NCBI GenBank assembly: GCA_012295275.1
Contig: CM022677.1
Span: forward strand, 16,250,825-16,285,824
From: Chrysomallon squamiferum
Lineage: Eukaryota > Mollusca > Gastropoda > Neomphalida > Peltospiridae
Reading direction: 5' to 3'
Length of the DNA stretch: 35,000 bases
This document shows positions 1 through 9,544 of the stretch, in pieces. The first letter of the stretch is position 1. The number at the start of each line of letters is the position of its first letter. The notes under the pieces were generated by a model. The model ran no database searches. It saw only the letters and a list, made by a program, of their open reading frames with translations, and had not been told where the DNA came from. Made by a program: the position numbers and the translations under genes.

Positions 1-160
1 CACTTCACAAAAAAATGAAATGGTGTGATTTAGGGGTGCTGGAACGCATTAATGGTATTTCAATTAATTTCAAGTGGGAAAATTGATTTTGATATACGAG
101 CAAATTGAGTTACGAGCTCTGTCACGGAAATACTTAAACTCGTAATTCAAGGTACCACTG
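1..160. repeat. 3' part of a TA-flanked MITE, cut by the window edge
   Basis: This is the right-hand part of a short nonautonomous DNA transposon. It shares long stretches with the complete copy at 21525-21751: the block around GGAACGCATTAATGG, then TTTCAATTAATTT, GGGAAAATTGATTT, ATACGAGCAAA and TTGAGTTACGAGCTC. It ends in GGTACCACTG followed directly by TA, as expected for a mariner-type target-site duplication. Its left end lies outside the window. The two copies differ by several substitutions and small indels, so both are old. Confidence 0.75.
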
Positions 161-162
161 TA

Positions 163-348
163 GATATGTATAATTATAAAAGCACGGTACATGATCATTA
201 TGATAATAAATCTTTACAAATGATTAGGAATATTTTAAAATCATTGTTGAATTTACAGTATTTCTTTTTTTAAACATTAACTTGAAATAGTGATTATATT
301 GAAATCGTTATAATGATTACATTATTCTCCTTGAATATTGCTTCTCAT

Positions 349-408
<60 letters not shown>

Positions 409-506
409 ATATATATATATGTGATATTAATAATTAATTAAAGAACACACTCATATGTATCTATCTATCTATCTATATATGTATGTATGTATGTATGTTT
501 GTATGT
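163..506. other. AT-rich intergenic DNA with (CT)n, (TA)n and (TATG)n tracts
   Basis: No gene is visible. A pure (CT)n tract runs 352-404, followed by a TA tract at 406-421 and TCTA/TGTA tetranucleotides at about 457-506. The open frame over this stretch is only the periodic translation of these repeats. Confidence 0.8.
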
Positions 507-724
507 ATGAAAACTGGTTATATCGCCTGATATATTTTCAAACCAGTTTCATATATATATATATCTATACATACATACATACATACATAGATATATATAA
601 TTCTATATATATATATGTATGTATGTATGTATTTATGTATGTATGTATGTGTGTGTGTATATATATATATACATATATATGAAACCGGTTTGAAAATATA
701 TCAGGCGATATAACCAGTTTTCAT
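507..724. repeat. Long inverted repeat: 48-bp arms, 122-bp repeat-rich spacer
   Basis: The left arm (507-554) and right arm (677-724) are reverse complements over 48 bp with one mismatch. The arms are complex sequence (for example GGTTATATCGCCTGATATAT), not simple repeat. The spacer holds TA, (TACA)n and (TGTA)n tracts that are themselves partly complementary, so the whole 218 bp could fold into one hairpin. It could be a foldback or MITE-like element, a hairpin RNA locus, or the product of an inverted duplication. No clear target-site duplication is seen outside the arms. Confidence 0.8.
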
Positions 725-1734
725 TTGCTTAACATTTGACAAACAGATTTACTTCCCTTGTCGGAAACTCGATAAAACCACTTTTTACATTTGTTTAAAT
801 AAAACTGGATTATACATGTATTAAGAATATACATTTAATTGATAGAACTTCGATTTATACTGGTTTAGTATTTGGCATACTGTTGTGAATATATATATAT
901 GCATCGTCATTATTGTTATTATTATTTGTTTATTTTATTTTATTATTATTATTTCCATAGGTTACGTTTCAGTCTAGTCATTATCTACTATTGTCTAATT
1001 GATTAGCTTTATATATATTTTGAAAATTATTGTTTTCGTTGTTGTTGCTGTTGCTACTGCTCCTGTTGTTGACATTGATTAATAATATATATCAAGATTG
1101 TAAAAAAAAAGAAAAAAAAAAAGATCTCAAGTGAATCATGCTTATCATTATTGGTTAAGTTTCAGCCTGGTCATGAATTTAAAATATATTTCATTTATTT
1201 ATTTATCTACGCATGTGATAATTATTATTGTTATTATTATTATTATGTTGCTGTTGTTTTCGCTGTTATCATTATTTATTAATTAATTAATTTTGTAAGT
1301 AGCTGTAACTTTAATATTTTCAGAATGTTTTCTGTTATATATTCATAATGTGTGCGTAATTCTAAATACTCGGATCGGAGTGTTCAGCATTGATTTTTTT
1401 AAACTCAGTCAGAGTTTTGTATTATAAGTGTTATTTACATCACGATCCAGTTATTGCTAAACTTATACCAAACTTATCGATAAATCTATACATTTTCAGT
1501 AGACCAAACTAATTATATATCCAGTCATTTTCAAAGTATTAAATTGTTTTAATACTAAGGTGGCATCTATCTCTGCAACTGCAATTAACATAAAGGAAAA
1601 ACAAATGTTTATGTACAAAGGTACACACACACACGCACACACAAACTAACACATATGCCTAGAAACACATACACATATATAAATGCATATATATATACAG
1701 AGAAACAGAATTAGAATAAGCATGTATTTCTGTA
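725..1734. other. AT-rich noncoding stretch
   Basis: No ORF or RNA gene is seen. The stretch carries scattered (ATT)n and (TTG)n trinucleotides (about 913-955, 1037-1072 and 1219-1258) and a short CA/TA-rich zone at 1623-1700. Its right end is the junction with duplication copy A. Confidence 0.7.
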
Positions 1735-2030
1735 GGTCTAGAGTAATGGGTAAAATGAATTGTCTGGTGTGAATGCTTCCTATGTCGTCACTTTTGTTTT
1801 AACGTTTAGCGTTTTCAGTTGAATACTTAGTTTTCTTTTCTCAGTATCTTATTAAGAAGTTAAATATTTGTTGAAGATAGCATTTAGTAGTAAATAAATA
1901 TTAAATAAAAAATGTTCTTCTCCATATTTATCTTTTTATATTTCACTTATTCTCTATATTTCTCTCTCACATCTTTTCTCTTTCATTCTTTCTTTATCTC
2001 GATATTTTTTTTTAATTCTGCCTCATCTTT

Positions 2031-2031
2031 C

Positions 2032-2066
<35 letters not shown>

Positions 2067-2070
2067 CACA
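2031..2070. repeat. (CA)n microsatellite in copy A
   Basis: A CA array of about 40 bp with one AA interruption. It is the shorter counterpart of the array at 3462-3598. Confidence 0.9.
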
Positions 2071-2761
2071 AAAATACGCACATAGATTTGTAATGTTATC
2101 CCATCTGGCTTTCAAAAATAAATCCACCTAAAACAGATCTGTATTCTTTATGTTTTATTTTATTTTATTTTATTATTATTCTTTTTACATTTAACGTGAG
2201 CAGTCATCCATAATAGTTAAGTAATATTACCCAGCTTCCTTTGTTATGCCACAAATTAACGAATCCATGATTTTATTGTGGTGCAGAAAACAAAAGAAAA
2301 CAAAAGAAAAACAATCTTATAAAAGGAGCTGCCAGTGGAGAAAATAATACATAGGTCTGTATAACCTGCTTACTTCGTTGTTATAACATGTGCATTTTCG
2401 TTTAGATCGTAACATATATGTATATATGTATGTATCTGAATGTATGTATGTATGTATGTAAAATAATAATGGTAAAAAGAATTATAACTACAGTACTAGT
2501 AGTATTAATCATAATACATGATGACGATGATAACTACAACACCAGTAACAATAATAATAAAAACAAACAATAATAGAACTGTCGTCGCCAACGAAGTAGT
2601 TGAAGCGAAAATAACGAAAATGAAAAGAATAGTTCAACTGAGACACTCTCGTTTGCTGAACATTTTAAAAATGTATTACCAGCATTAGAAAATGTTCTGC
2701 TTTCCCTAGCTCATTCATAACATAAGACGTATTACGTTCCAATGTTTTACGCAGGTTTGTA

Positions 2762-2783
2762 AAAAAAAAAAAAAAAAAAAAAA
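2762..2783. repeat. Poly(A) run in copy A
   Basis: A run of about 22 adenines, matched by the run at 4303-4323 at the same place in copy B. Confidence 0.85.
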
Positions 2784-2911
2784 TTCAGAAAAAAAGCGAA
2801 AGACAAAACTAACAAACAACGAAAAAATAATCGATGAATAAATGAATTAATGAGTAATTGTTCGATATTTCAGTTCATTTTCTTTTTTTTCTTCTATCTT
2901 TTTTCTCTATC

Positions 2912-3163
2912 TTATGGACCTAAAGGAATCCAGGTGGGTAAATAATAATCTTTCTGACTAAAATCTCTACCCCCTCTGTTGTTATAATATACAGTGTGCC
3001 CATTAGCTAACCAGGCAGTCCAAAAGCTGAACGATCCCTCGGTTATAATCATGTGATCACAATTAGTCATCATTGACATATCAACACCAGCGTCCCCCTT
3101 ATCTACCACAATGACGTCACTTTTATTCAGTCTTTCTCGACACAACTGGACGTCATCTGTATC
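2912..3163 (-). pseudogene. Truncated 3' remnant of the GT11 fucosyltransferase gene
   Basis: This fragment matches the last 80 or so codons of the intact gene at 4454-5644, from the TDDVQ motif to the TAA stop. Two amino-acid differences are visible: Leu for Trp at intact-protein residue 320, and Thr for Ile at residue 362. Reading upstream from TDDVQ, homology stops at about 3163 and the sequence becomes the downstream flank of copy B. The fragment therefore has no start codon of its own, no membrane anchor and no HVRRTD donor-binding motif. The NCDH...EGSFSFW region is retained and the frame is open to the natural stop. It is almost certainly non-functional as an enzyme, but it could act as a template for gene conversion with its neighbour, or be transcribed as a decoy 3' end. 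Confidence 0.9.
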
Positions 3164-3166
3164 TGT

Positions 3167-3526
3167 GGTCTAGAGTAATCGGTAAAATGAATTGTCTGGT
3201 GTGAATGCGTCCTACGTCGTCACTTTTGTTTTAACGTTTAGCGTTTTCAGTTCAATACTTAGTTTTCTTTTCTCAGTATCGTGTTACAGAAGTTAAATAT
3301 TTGTTGGAGATAACGTTTAACAGTAAAAAATATTAAATCCAAATTTTGGTTCTCCATATTTATCTTTTTATATTTCACTTATTCTGTATATTTCTCTTTC
3401 ACATTTTTTCTGTTTCATTCGTTCTTTATCTCGATATTTTTTTTAATTCTGCCTCATCTTTCACACACACACACACACACATACACACATACACACACAT
3501 ACACACACAAATACACACATACACAA

Positions 3527-3561
<35 letters not shown>

Positions 3562-4706
3562 TACACACACACATACACACACACACACATACACACATAG
3601 ATTTGTAATGTTATCCCATCTGGCTTTCAAAAATAAATCCACCTAAAACAGATCTGTATTCTTTATGTTTTATTTTATTTTATTTTATTATTATTCTTTT
3701 TACATTTAACGTGAGCAGTCATCCATAATAGTTAAGTAATATTACCCAGCTTCCTTTGTTATGCCACAAATTATCGAATCCATGATTTGATTGTGGTGCA
3801 GAAAACAAAAGAAAACAAAAGAAAAAAAATCATATAAAAGAAGCTCTAAGTGGAAAAAATTAATACAAAGGTCTGTATAACCTGCTTACTTCGTTGTTAT
3901 AACATGTGCATTTTCGTTTATATCGTAACAGATATATATATATATATATATATATATCTGAATGGATGTATGTATGTGTGTATGTATGTATGTATGTATG
4001 TAAAATAATAATGGTAATAAGAATTATAACTACAGTACTAGTAGTATTAATCATAATACATGATGAAGATGATAACTACAACACCAGTAACAATAATAAT
4101 AAAAACAAACAATAATAGCACTGTCCTCGCCAACGTAGTAGTTGAAGCAGAAATAACAAAAATGAAAAGAATAATTCAACTGAGACACTCTCGTTTGCTG
4201 AACATTTTAAAAATGTATTACCAGCATTAGAAAATGTTCTGCTTTCCCTAGATCATTCATAACATAAGACGTATTATGTTCCAATGTTTAACACAGGTTC
4301 GTAAAAAAAAAAAAAAAAAAAAATTCAGAAAAAAAGCGAAAGACAAAACTAACAAACAACAAAAAATAATCGATGAATAAATGAATTAATGAGTAATTGT
4401 TCGATATTTCAGTTCATTTTCATCTTTTTTTTTTTCTATCTTTTCTTTCTATCTTATGGACCTAAAGGAATCCAGGTGGGTAAATAATAATCTTTCTGAC
4501 TAAAATCTCTACCCCCTCTGTTGTTATAATATACAGTGTGCCCATTAGCTAACCAGGCAATCCAAAAGCTGAACGATCCCTCGGTTATAATCATGTGATC
4601 ACAATTAGTCATCATTGACATATCAACACCAGCGTCCCCCTTATCTACCACAATGACGTCACTTTTATTCAGTCTTTCTCGACACCACTGGACGTCATCT
4701 GTACCT
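3167..4706. repeat. Tandem segmental duplication, copy B
   Basis: Copy B begins at GGTCTAGAGTAATCGG immediately after copy A and ends inside the fucosyltransferase CDS, near codon 316. At the A/B junction the CATCTGTATCTG end of copy A runs straight into TGGTCTAGAG. The flank left of copy A reads TTTCTGTAGGTCTAG, so a few bases of microhomology (CTGT, GGTCTAG) may have mediated the unequal exchange. Copy B contains the expanded CA/TACACA array and a (TA)n tract at 3931-3956. Confidence 0.92.
3462..3598. repeat. Interrupted (CA)n array in copy B
   Basis: About 137 bp of CACA broken by TACACA and AATACACA variants. It is more than three times the length of the copy A counterpart. The open frames on both strands here (Thr/His and Val/Cys dipeptides) are artefacts of the repeat. 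Confidence 0.9.
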
Positions 4707-5644
4707 ATGAGAAACGTCACTTTACCATATCGTGACGTCATATATTTCATAGCTTTGTTGAGGTAAGAAAGCTGGTCTTTGTCGTACTTCTCTTTATTTC
4801 TTACCACGTCCGTACGTCTGACGTGAACTCCAATTATTGGTTTCTTCCGATTCCACACATATCTCATGAATTTGTCTTCGGCTGATTTAACAATATTTGA
4901 TCTAAAAGTAAGTTCCTCTCGAATTAAATTGCTGATGTTATTGAAATATTTCCAGCTTTGAAAATATGTTGATAACATAACATTTTCTTTCGGTAGCTTC
5001 TCCATCTTTCTATCATAAACTCCGTAACTTTTCTCTGTAACACGAACCCACTTTCCTTTCTTGACGTCAATCTTCTCCACAAACGTCAAAACAAAATACT
5101 TCAGTAACGGATTATCGGGAGTAATTGCAGGCTTCTTGTTATTCATGTATGCGATTCCTAACAATGCCGCATACTCAAACAAGCAATTTCCCGTTCTTCC
5201 TAGGCCCCGAATCGTAACTAAAGAATTAGTAGCGGTCTTCAGTTTCCATCTAACGTACAAGTTCAATGTTTTTCTTCGTTTGTACGCCGCGTTGTAAGTA
5301 TAATTACCCAGAAGGTCATGATTTCCGTCCACTCGCCAGTTTTCGACTGAACCGGCTTCTGTTTTGTTACTATAAGCTGCCGTCGTGGTTGCAGAAGTAA
5401 GAAGAACGTCTTTCTTTGTTACCAACTGTACGCTTTTGTTAGAGTTATCTGTCGCTGTACGATTGTACGAGGTGAATGACGATGACATATTGTCTTGTTT
5501 TGTCATCCCTCGCCATTTTAAATACGACTTGCTGACAGTTGTTAAATACGTGTTCACACTGTTTTCTTCGTATAAAAATACATTAATTACAATTACTGAA
5601 ATGATGATCAGAATAAACATCCAGACGTATTTTAATTTATTCAT
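4454..5644 (-). CDS. Galactoside alpha-1,2-fucosyltransferase-like protein (GT11)
   Basis: A single uninterrupted ORF of 396 residues. Residues 1-6 are a short cytoplasmic tail and about 7-25 (FILIIISVIVINVF) a signal anchor, giving the type II topology of Golgi glycosyltransferases. A stem rich in Ser, Thr and Asn follows, with NxS/T sequons at N61, N69, N93 and N114. The catalytic region starts near residue 142. GLGRTGNCLFEYAA (147-160) matches the family's G-R-x-G-N-x-x-F-x-Y-A block. GVHVRRTDVV (272-281) is the HxRRxD motif of GDP-fucose-using alpha-1,2/alpha-1,6 transferases. NCDHMIITEGSFSFWIAWLA (347-366) matches the C-terminal block. By family, it should move fucose from GDP-fucose to a terminal galactose in the Golgi lumen; the acceptor cannot be read from sequence. 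An in-frame TAA lies two codons before the ATG, which has A at -3, fixing the start unless a 5' exon exists. Length fits animal FUT1/FUT2-like proteins, usually about 330-400 residues. Confidence 0.93.
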   Translation of the reverse strand: MNKLKYVWMFILIIISVIVINVFLYEENSVNTYLTTVSKSYLKWRGMTKQDNMSSSFTSYNRTATDNSNKSVQLVTKKDVLLTSATTTAAYSNKTEAGSVENWRVDGNHDLLGNYTYNAAYKRRKTLNLYVRWKLKTATNSLVTIRGLGRTGNCLFEYAALLGIAYMNNKKPAITPDNPLLKYFVLTFVEKIDVKKGKWVRVTEKSYGVYDRKMEKLPKENVMLSTYFQSWKYFNNISNLIREELTFRSNIVKSAEDKFMRYVWNRKKPIIGVHVRRTDVVRNKEKYDKDQLSYLNKAMKYMTSRYGKVTFLIGTDDVQWCRERLNKSDVIVVDKGDAGVDMSMMTNCDHMIITEGSFSFWIAWLANGHTVYYNNRGGRDFSQKDYYLPTWIPLGP

Positions 5645-5702
5645 GTTTTAATAATCGGCTGTTCTCTTCGATGTTGACGAGATATCGAACTGAAAGTTTG
5701 TT

Positions 5703-6206
5703 AGTGGCAGTCATCCGAGACGAACTGCATAATAACGAGTGGCAAACCTCCTTTCTCTTTCGAGGACGGGTTATTAATAAATGGAAGTCCTTGTATAAAA
5801 ATAGCTAGTGTTAAACAGTGGCACGTTTTTGTTCAACTTGACGTTCACAGTTGCAGTCCTCTTCGGAGAACATGATGTTAATAAACTTCAATTCACCCGA
5901 TAAAATGGACATTGATAACTTATGTTTGTTAAATCTCGTATAAACGTGATGTCACCAGATGCCACACCTCCAAATATTTGATGTAATAAGGGGCAGTCCC
6001 CTTGTACAAATTAGACGTTATCAAGTGGTCTTGCATAAACTTCATGTTAATAAGTGGCGGTCCTCTTGGACGAATTTGTTGAGTGGCAGTACTCTTGGAA
6101 AAGTTGGATCTTAATAGCTCTTCTGTTGGACGAACGAAATGTTAATGTGGCAGTCCTCTTGGTGAGCGTTGATATAACAGCAGTCCTATTGGATATTAAT
6201 TAATGG
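5703..6206. repeat. Degenerate minisatellite upstream of the fucosyltransferase
   Basis: About 14-15 diverged units lie head to tail. The best units begin AGTGGCAGTCCTCTTGGACG and continue AACTTGATGTTAATA, a consensus of about 35 bp. Unit starts are seen near 5703, 5738, 5780, 5817, 5849, 5957, 5989, 6024, 6053, 6082, 6116, 6146 and 6178, spaced 29-42 bp; the part between 5890 and 5957 is more degraded. The array starts only 59 bp upstream of the gene's ATG, so it lies where the promoter or 5' UTR should be. It carries no ORF. Confidence 0.8.
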
Positions 6207-6704
6207 ACATGAAATCAATTCAATTTAATAATTAAATTAAATATCGCCCTCTTGACAGTTACTCTTTCTCTCACGCCCTGCTTTGTTTAAGAACTAAATA
6301 ACTGCATAATAATAATAACAACAATAATAATAATAATAATAATAATAATTATTATTATTATTATTATTTTAATTCAAAAGCGGTTTTCACTGTTAAATTA
6401 CAATAGGTTTCATTGTTAATTTTGACACAACGCTAAGGTGCGCTGAAGGAAAGAAAACATGAAGTAAAATGATATTTAGAACAGTTAACTAATTTAAGTA
6501 TTAAAGTGAAGGTTTAGATTTACTTTTATTTATGTAGTTGTAACTATCTGTTTATACGTATATAATATTACATAGATACATAACTGCATCCAGCATCCAG
6601 CCCCCCACCTAACACCACACAAACATAGACACAGACATATACACGTACATACATACATACATACATACATACATACATTTGAAACACTTCAAGCTAAATA
6701 TTAT
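6207..6704. other. Intergenic stretch with (AAT)n(ATT)n palindrome
   Basis: No gene is visible. The region 6307-6369 is an (AAT)n tract that switches to (ATT)n, forming a perfect simple-sequence palindrome. A tetranucleotide (ATAC)n tract lies at about 6645-6677. Confidence 0.75.
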
Positions 6705-7170
6705 TTCTATGGAGAATACCTTAAACAAATACGTGATTTTCATATTAATTGTAGGCGAAACCCTAATTTAAAGAAGTCACGTTGCAAATTACGAATTCAA
6801 AAAGAGTACGAATTTTGAAAATAAATTATTCAGTATGCAGGTAGTATAAATGTACTCAAGAGAAAAAGTGAAAAACGGAAAAATCAATAAATCAATAAAT
6901 CAATAAATAAATATATAAATAACTTACCTTCGCGCAATGTACGTGCCCTTTCTCATTATTATTTAAAAGTTTCTTTCTCGGTGAGTGGAAGAGGCGTGGT
7001 TTAATCGATACAGTATTATTGACAGACACACTGTCCGATAAGATCAGATCAAACAGTGTGCAGTTCTCATGATACCAGGTAAATAAAGCTTTCTTTTATT
7101 TTTTTTTTATTTTTTTTTTTTTTAACATGTAAAAAATTCATTGCACTGTAACTGAATAAGGGCAGCATTG
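6705..7170. repeat. Diverged direct repeat, unit 1
   Basis: This unit is colinear with 7675-8330. Shared blocks include TTTTCATATTAATT, GGAAAATAAATTA-like sequence, AAAAATCAATAAATCAATAA, GCAATGTACGTGCC, CATTATTTAAA, GAAGGGGCGTGGTTTA-like sequence, ATTGACAGACACACT, ATAAGATCAGAT, TTCTCATCATACC-like sequence and a final ACTGAATAAGGGCAGCATTGAA region. The spacing between units is roughly 960 bp and identity looks near 80 percent in the best blocks. No coding potential is seen. Confidence 0.8.
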
Positions 7171-7200
7171 AATAGAGGATGTCCTGGGTTTTTCGTATTT

Positions 7201-7366
7201 CATAATAATCATGTCAGTTTTGTCAAGTTTCAAGATCGTCCAAGTAATTTTATCTTCTCGATTTGAACTCGTTTTAAATACACTTAGTATTATTATTGTT
7301 GTTGTTTTGTTGTTATTGTTGTTACTGTTGTCTTTGTCACTGTTGTTGAAGTTGTCGTCATTGTTA
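7201..7366. repeat. Dispersed repeat, copy 1 of 2
   Basis: It matches 23038-23163. Both read CATAATAATCAT, then TCAGTTTTGTCAA, CAAGATCGTC, AAGTAATTTTAT and TTCTCGAT, followed by CGTTTT.AATACACTTA, a TTATTATTG tract and TTGAAGTTGTCGTCATTG. Identity is near 88 percent over the first 76 bp. The reverse strand of both copies reads a similar peptide (SVFKT..NRE.KIT then TILK.DKTDMIIM). The family could therefore derive from a coding part of a transposable element, but each copy lacks a convincing start and length. Confidence 0.75.
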
Positions 7367-7674
7367 TTACGGAGTCTAACAAATAAATAAATAAGCAAAC
7401 AAACGAATAAATATTTAAATAATAGATAGAGAAACGAATAAGTAAAGTATACATGAAATATAAAATAAAGGAAACATGACAAAACAGCAAAGGAACAAAA
7501 CAACGAACAAAAATGCTGCATCGTATCAAGTACTCATCTATATGGCACAATGCTTGATACTATCTATTTGAACTGTATAATGAGTTATTATAAAAAAAAA
7601 TTGTATATATAATAACATTTTCATCAATGTAGTACAAACTCTGCATATCATCCACTTCCAGTGTGTATTTAGTT
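7367..7674. other. AT-rich spacer, no gene
   Basis: Contains (AAAT)/(AAAC) tetranucleotides at about 7378-7410 and a poly(A) run at 7592-7600. No supported gene on either strand. Confidence 0.65.
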
Positions 7675-8115
7675 AAACCTATTTCCATGAAGAATTCACT
7701 AATAAAATACATATTTTTCATATTAATTTAAACAAGTGATGTTGAAAACAAAACATTTAAAAACGGGAGGAATTTGGAAAATAAATTAATTAGAATATAT
7801 AGGTACAATAAATGTATTCAGGAGAAGAACTGTAAAACTGAAAAATCAATAAATCAATAAATCAATCAATAAATAAATAAATAACTTAACGTCGTGCAAT
7901 GTCCGTGCCTTTTTCTCATCATTATTTAAAGGTTTCTTCCTAGGTCAATGGAAGGGGCGTGGTTTAGTCAGTACGGTATGATTGACAGACACACTATCCA
8001 ATAAGATCAGATGACACTATGCAATTCTCATCATACCGGTCAACTGAACCTTTTCAAAAGCATTTTCTGAATTTAATTTATTTTTTTTTTAATTATTTTT
8101 TTTTATTTATTTATT

Positions 8116-8179
<64 letters not shown>

Positions 8180-8198
8180 TTTTTTTTTTTTTTAATTT

Positions 8199-8231
<33 letters not shown>

Positions 8232-8330
8232 AATTCTAAGAGGTATAATGTGATTGTTAATTTAGTTAGTGTTATTTCCGTGCATAAAGTATTCACTGCA
8301 TCTTAACTGAGTACGGGTGGGCCTGAATTA
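7675..8330. repeat. Diverged direct repeat, unit 2
   Basis: This is the second copy of the 6705-7170 sequence. It is longer because an AT-only low-complexity insert sits at about 8060-8231, consisting of T runs, a (TTA)n tract from about 8126 to 8176 and a long poly(T) tract. After the insert, homology resumes with TATTCACTGCATCTTAACTG, matching TTCATTGCACTGTAACTGAA in unit 1. Confidence 0.75.
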
Positions 8331-8639
8331 TGGATATGCTTCGTTATAAATAAAGAAAGTAAGAAATAAATAAAGAAAGAAACCAAAGAAAAACACAAAC
8401 ACACAGAAACACACAAACAAAAAAAAAAAAAAAAAAAAAATAAAAAAATAAAAAACCTATAATAAACAATGAACAAGTAAATAAATAAATAAATAAATTA
8501 ATTAAGCAAAACATCTATCTATCTATCTATCTATCTATCTATATAAATTCAAACTGTGAGAATTACATTATAATGCTTGACCTGTCGTGTTTTTGTTTTG
8601 TGTTTTTTTTATTAGGTTTGAATCTCTAAAGACTGTTAC
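8331..8639. other. Low-complexity noncoding DNA
   Basis: AAAT/AAAG tetranucleotides, a poly(A) run at 8419-8440, (AAAT)n at 8475-8497 and (CTAT)n at 8513-8542. No gene is visible. Confidence 0.7.
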
Positions 8640-8903
8640 ATCGGTCCCAGTCTAGTTTTACGGCTGTAACCATGGCGACCGCTTTATTGCTCAGAATTAC
8701 TTGTGACGTTCTCTGTGGCGTATCCCGTGAAGTATTCATCAATCCGGTGGAATGCTTCTATAGTATCAGTTTCAGTTCTATATTGAGTTATAATAAATTC
8801 TATATAAAAATTGGTCGTAAATTTTGGTTTGACACTGGGTGTGGTGCTAAATTGTTATCCTGTTTTGAAATGGATTAAATTAAATGATTTTAAGAAAATA
8901 ATG

Positions 8904-8943
<40 letters not shown>
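8640..8943 (+). other. 68-codon ORF with strong Kozak context, followed by poly(A)
   Basis: The ATG at 8672 sits in GTAACCATGGCGACC, a near-ideal start context. The frame runs 68 codons (MATALLLRITCDVLCGVS... to ...LLSCFEMD) to a TAA at 8876-8878. About 30 bp further on, a run of roughly 35 adenines (8908-8943) begins. Amino-acid composition is mixed, unlike the repeat-driven frames nearby. I do not recognise the protein. A short ORF ending next to a poly(A) tract suggests the 3' end of a retrocopy or retroposon rather than a functional gene, but poly(A) runs are common in this window, so the link may be chance. Confidence 0.3.
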
Positions 8944-8947
<4 letters not shown>

Positions 8948-9108
8948 GAAAGTAGTGTTTCGCTTTTCTTTTGTTTCTAATCAAACGATGTATTGCTAAT
9001 TTCAGATCGGTATTTTTAATTTGCCTTATCATCAAAACCTCGACAACTCTAATGCATGTAGATAGATATAGACAGATAGGTAGAGAGTTTTTATATATAC
9101 ATATACAC

Positions 9109-9112
<4 letters not shown>

Positions 9113-9191
<79 letters not shown>

Positions 9192-9265
9192 GATTGAGAC
9201 AGATAGATAGGAGATAGATGGATAGGTTGAGACAGACTCAGGTAAAGAGATAGATGGATAGGTGT

Positions 9266-9328
<63 letters not shown>

Positions 9329-9350
9329 GTGTGTGTGTGTGTGTGTGTGT
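9113..9350. repeat. Compound array: (GA)n, then (TC)n, then (GT)n
   Basis: (GA)n spans 9113-9187, (TC)n 9269-9328 and (GT)n 9329-9350, with GATA/GACA-rich spacer between the first two. The GA and TC arms are complementary and could pair. Ser/Leu and Arg/Glu dipeptide frames on both strands are artefacts. Confidence 0.92.
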
Positions 9351-9544
9351 CTGATCAAGTTCAGAAACAGTAACGCCAGTATCATTTGAGTATCGACGTT
9401 ATAAAGAGGTTAGACTATACAAGATATCAACTGTCTGTCATTCTATCAAACACAGGCAAACAAGTATTGTTTAAAATCTTTTTGCAGTTCGTTGCAAACA
9501 GTTTTAAATTTCATTAACTAATTTGACAGCCATTTTGTGTTGCC

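Larger units (their letters stand above)
1735..3163. repeat. Tandem segmental duplication, copy A
   Basis: Copy A starts at GGTCTAGAGTAATGG and runs almost colinearly with copy B (3167-4706), about 1.43 kb away. Both contain the same landmarks in order: the GTCTGGTGTGAATGC block, a CA microsatellite, a (TTTTA)n tract, GTGAGCAGTCATCCATAATA, TGTA repeats, a poly(A) run and the 3' end of the fucosyltransferase gene. Flanking DNA looks roughly 5 percent diverged, while the last 250 bp, which are coding in copy B, are nearly identical. Copy A is about 110 bp shorter, mostly because its CA array (2031-2070) is shorter than that of copy B (3462-3598). Confidence 0.92.

Noticed and set aside
2912-3145. 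Independent short fucosyltransferase-like gene
   Set aside because: The frame lacks a start codon of its own, the anchor and the donor-binding motif, and its 5' edge is the duplication junction, so it is a truncated copy.
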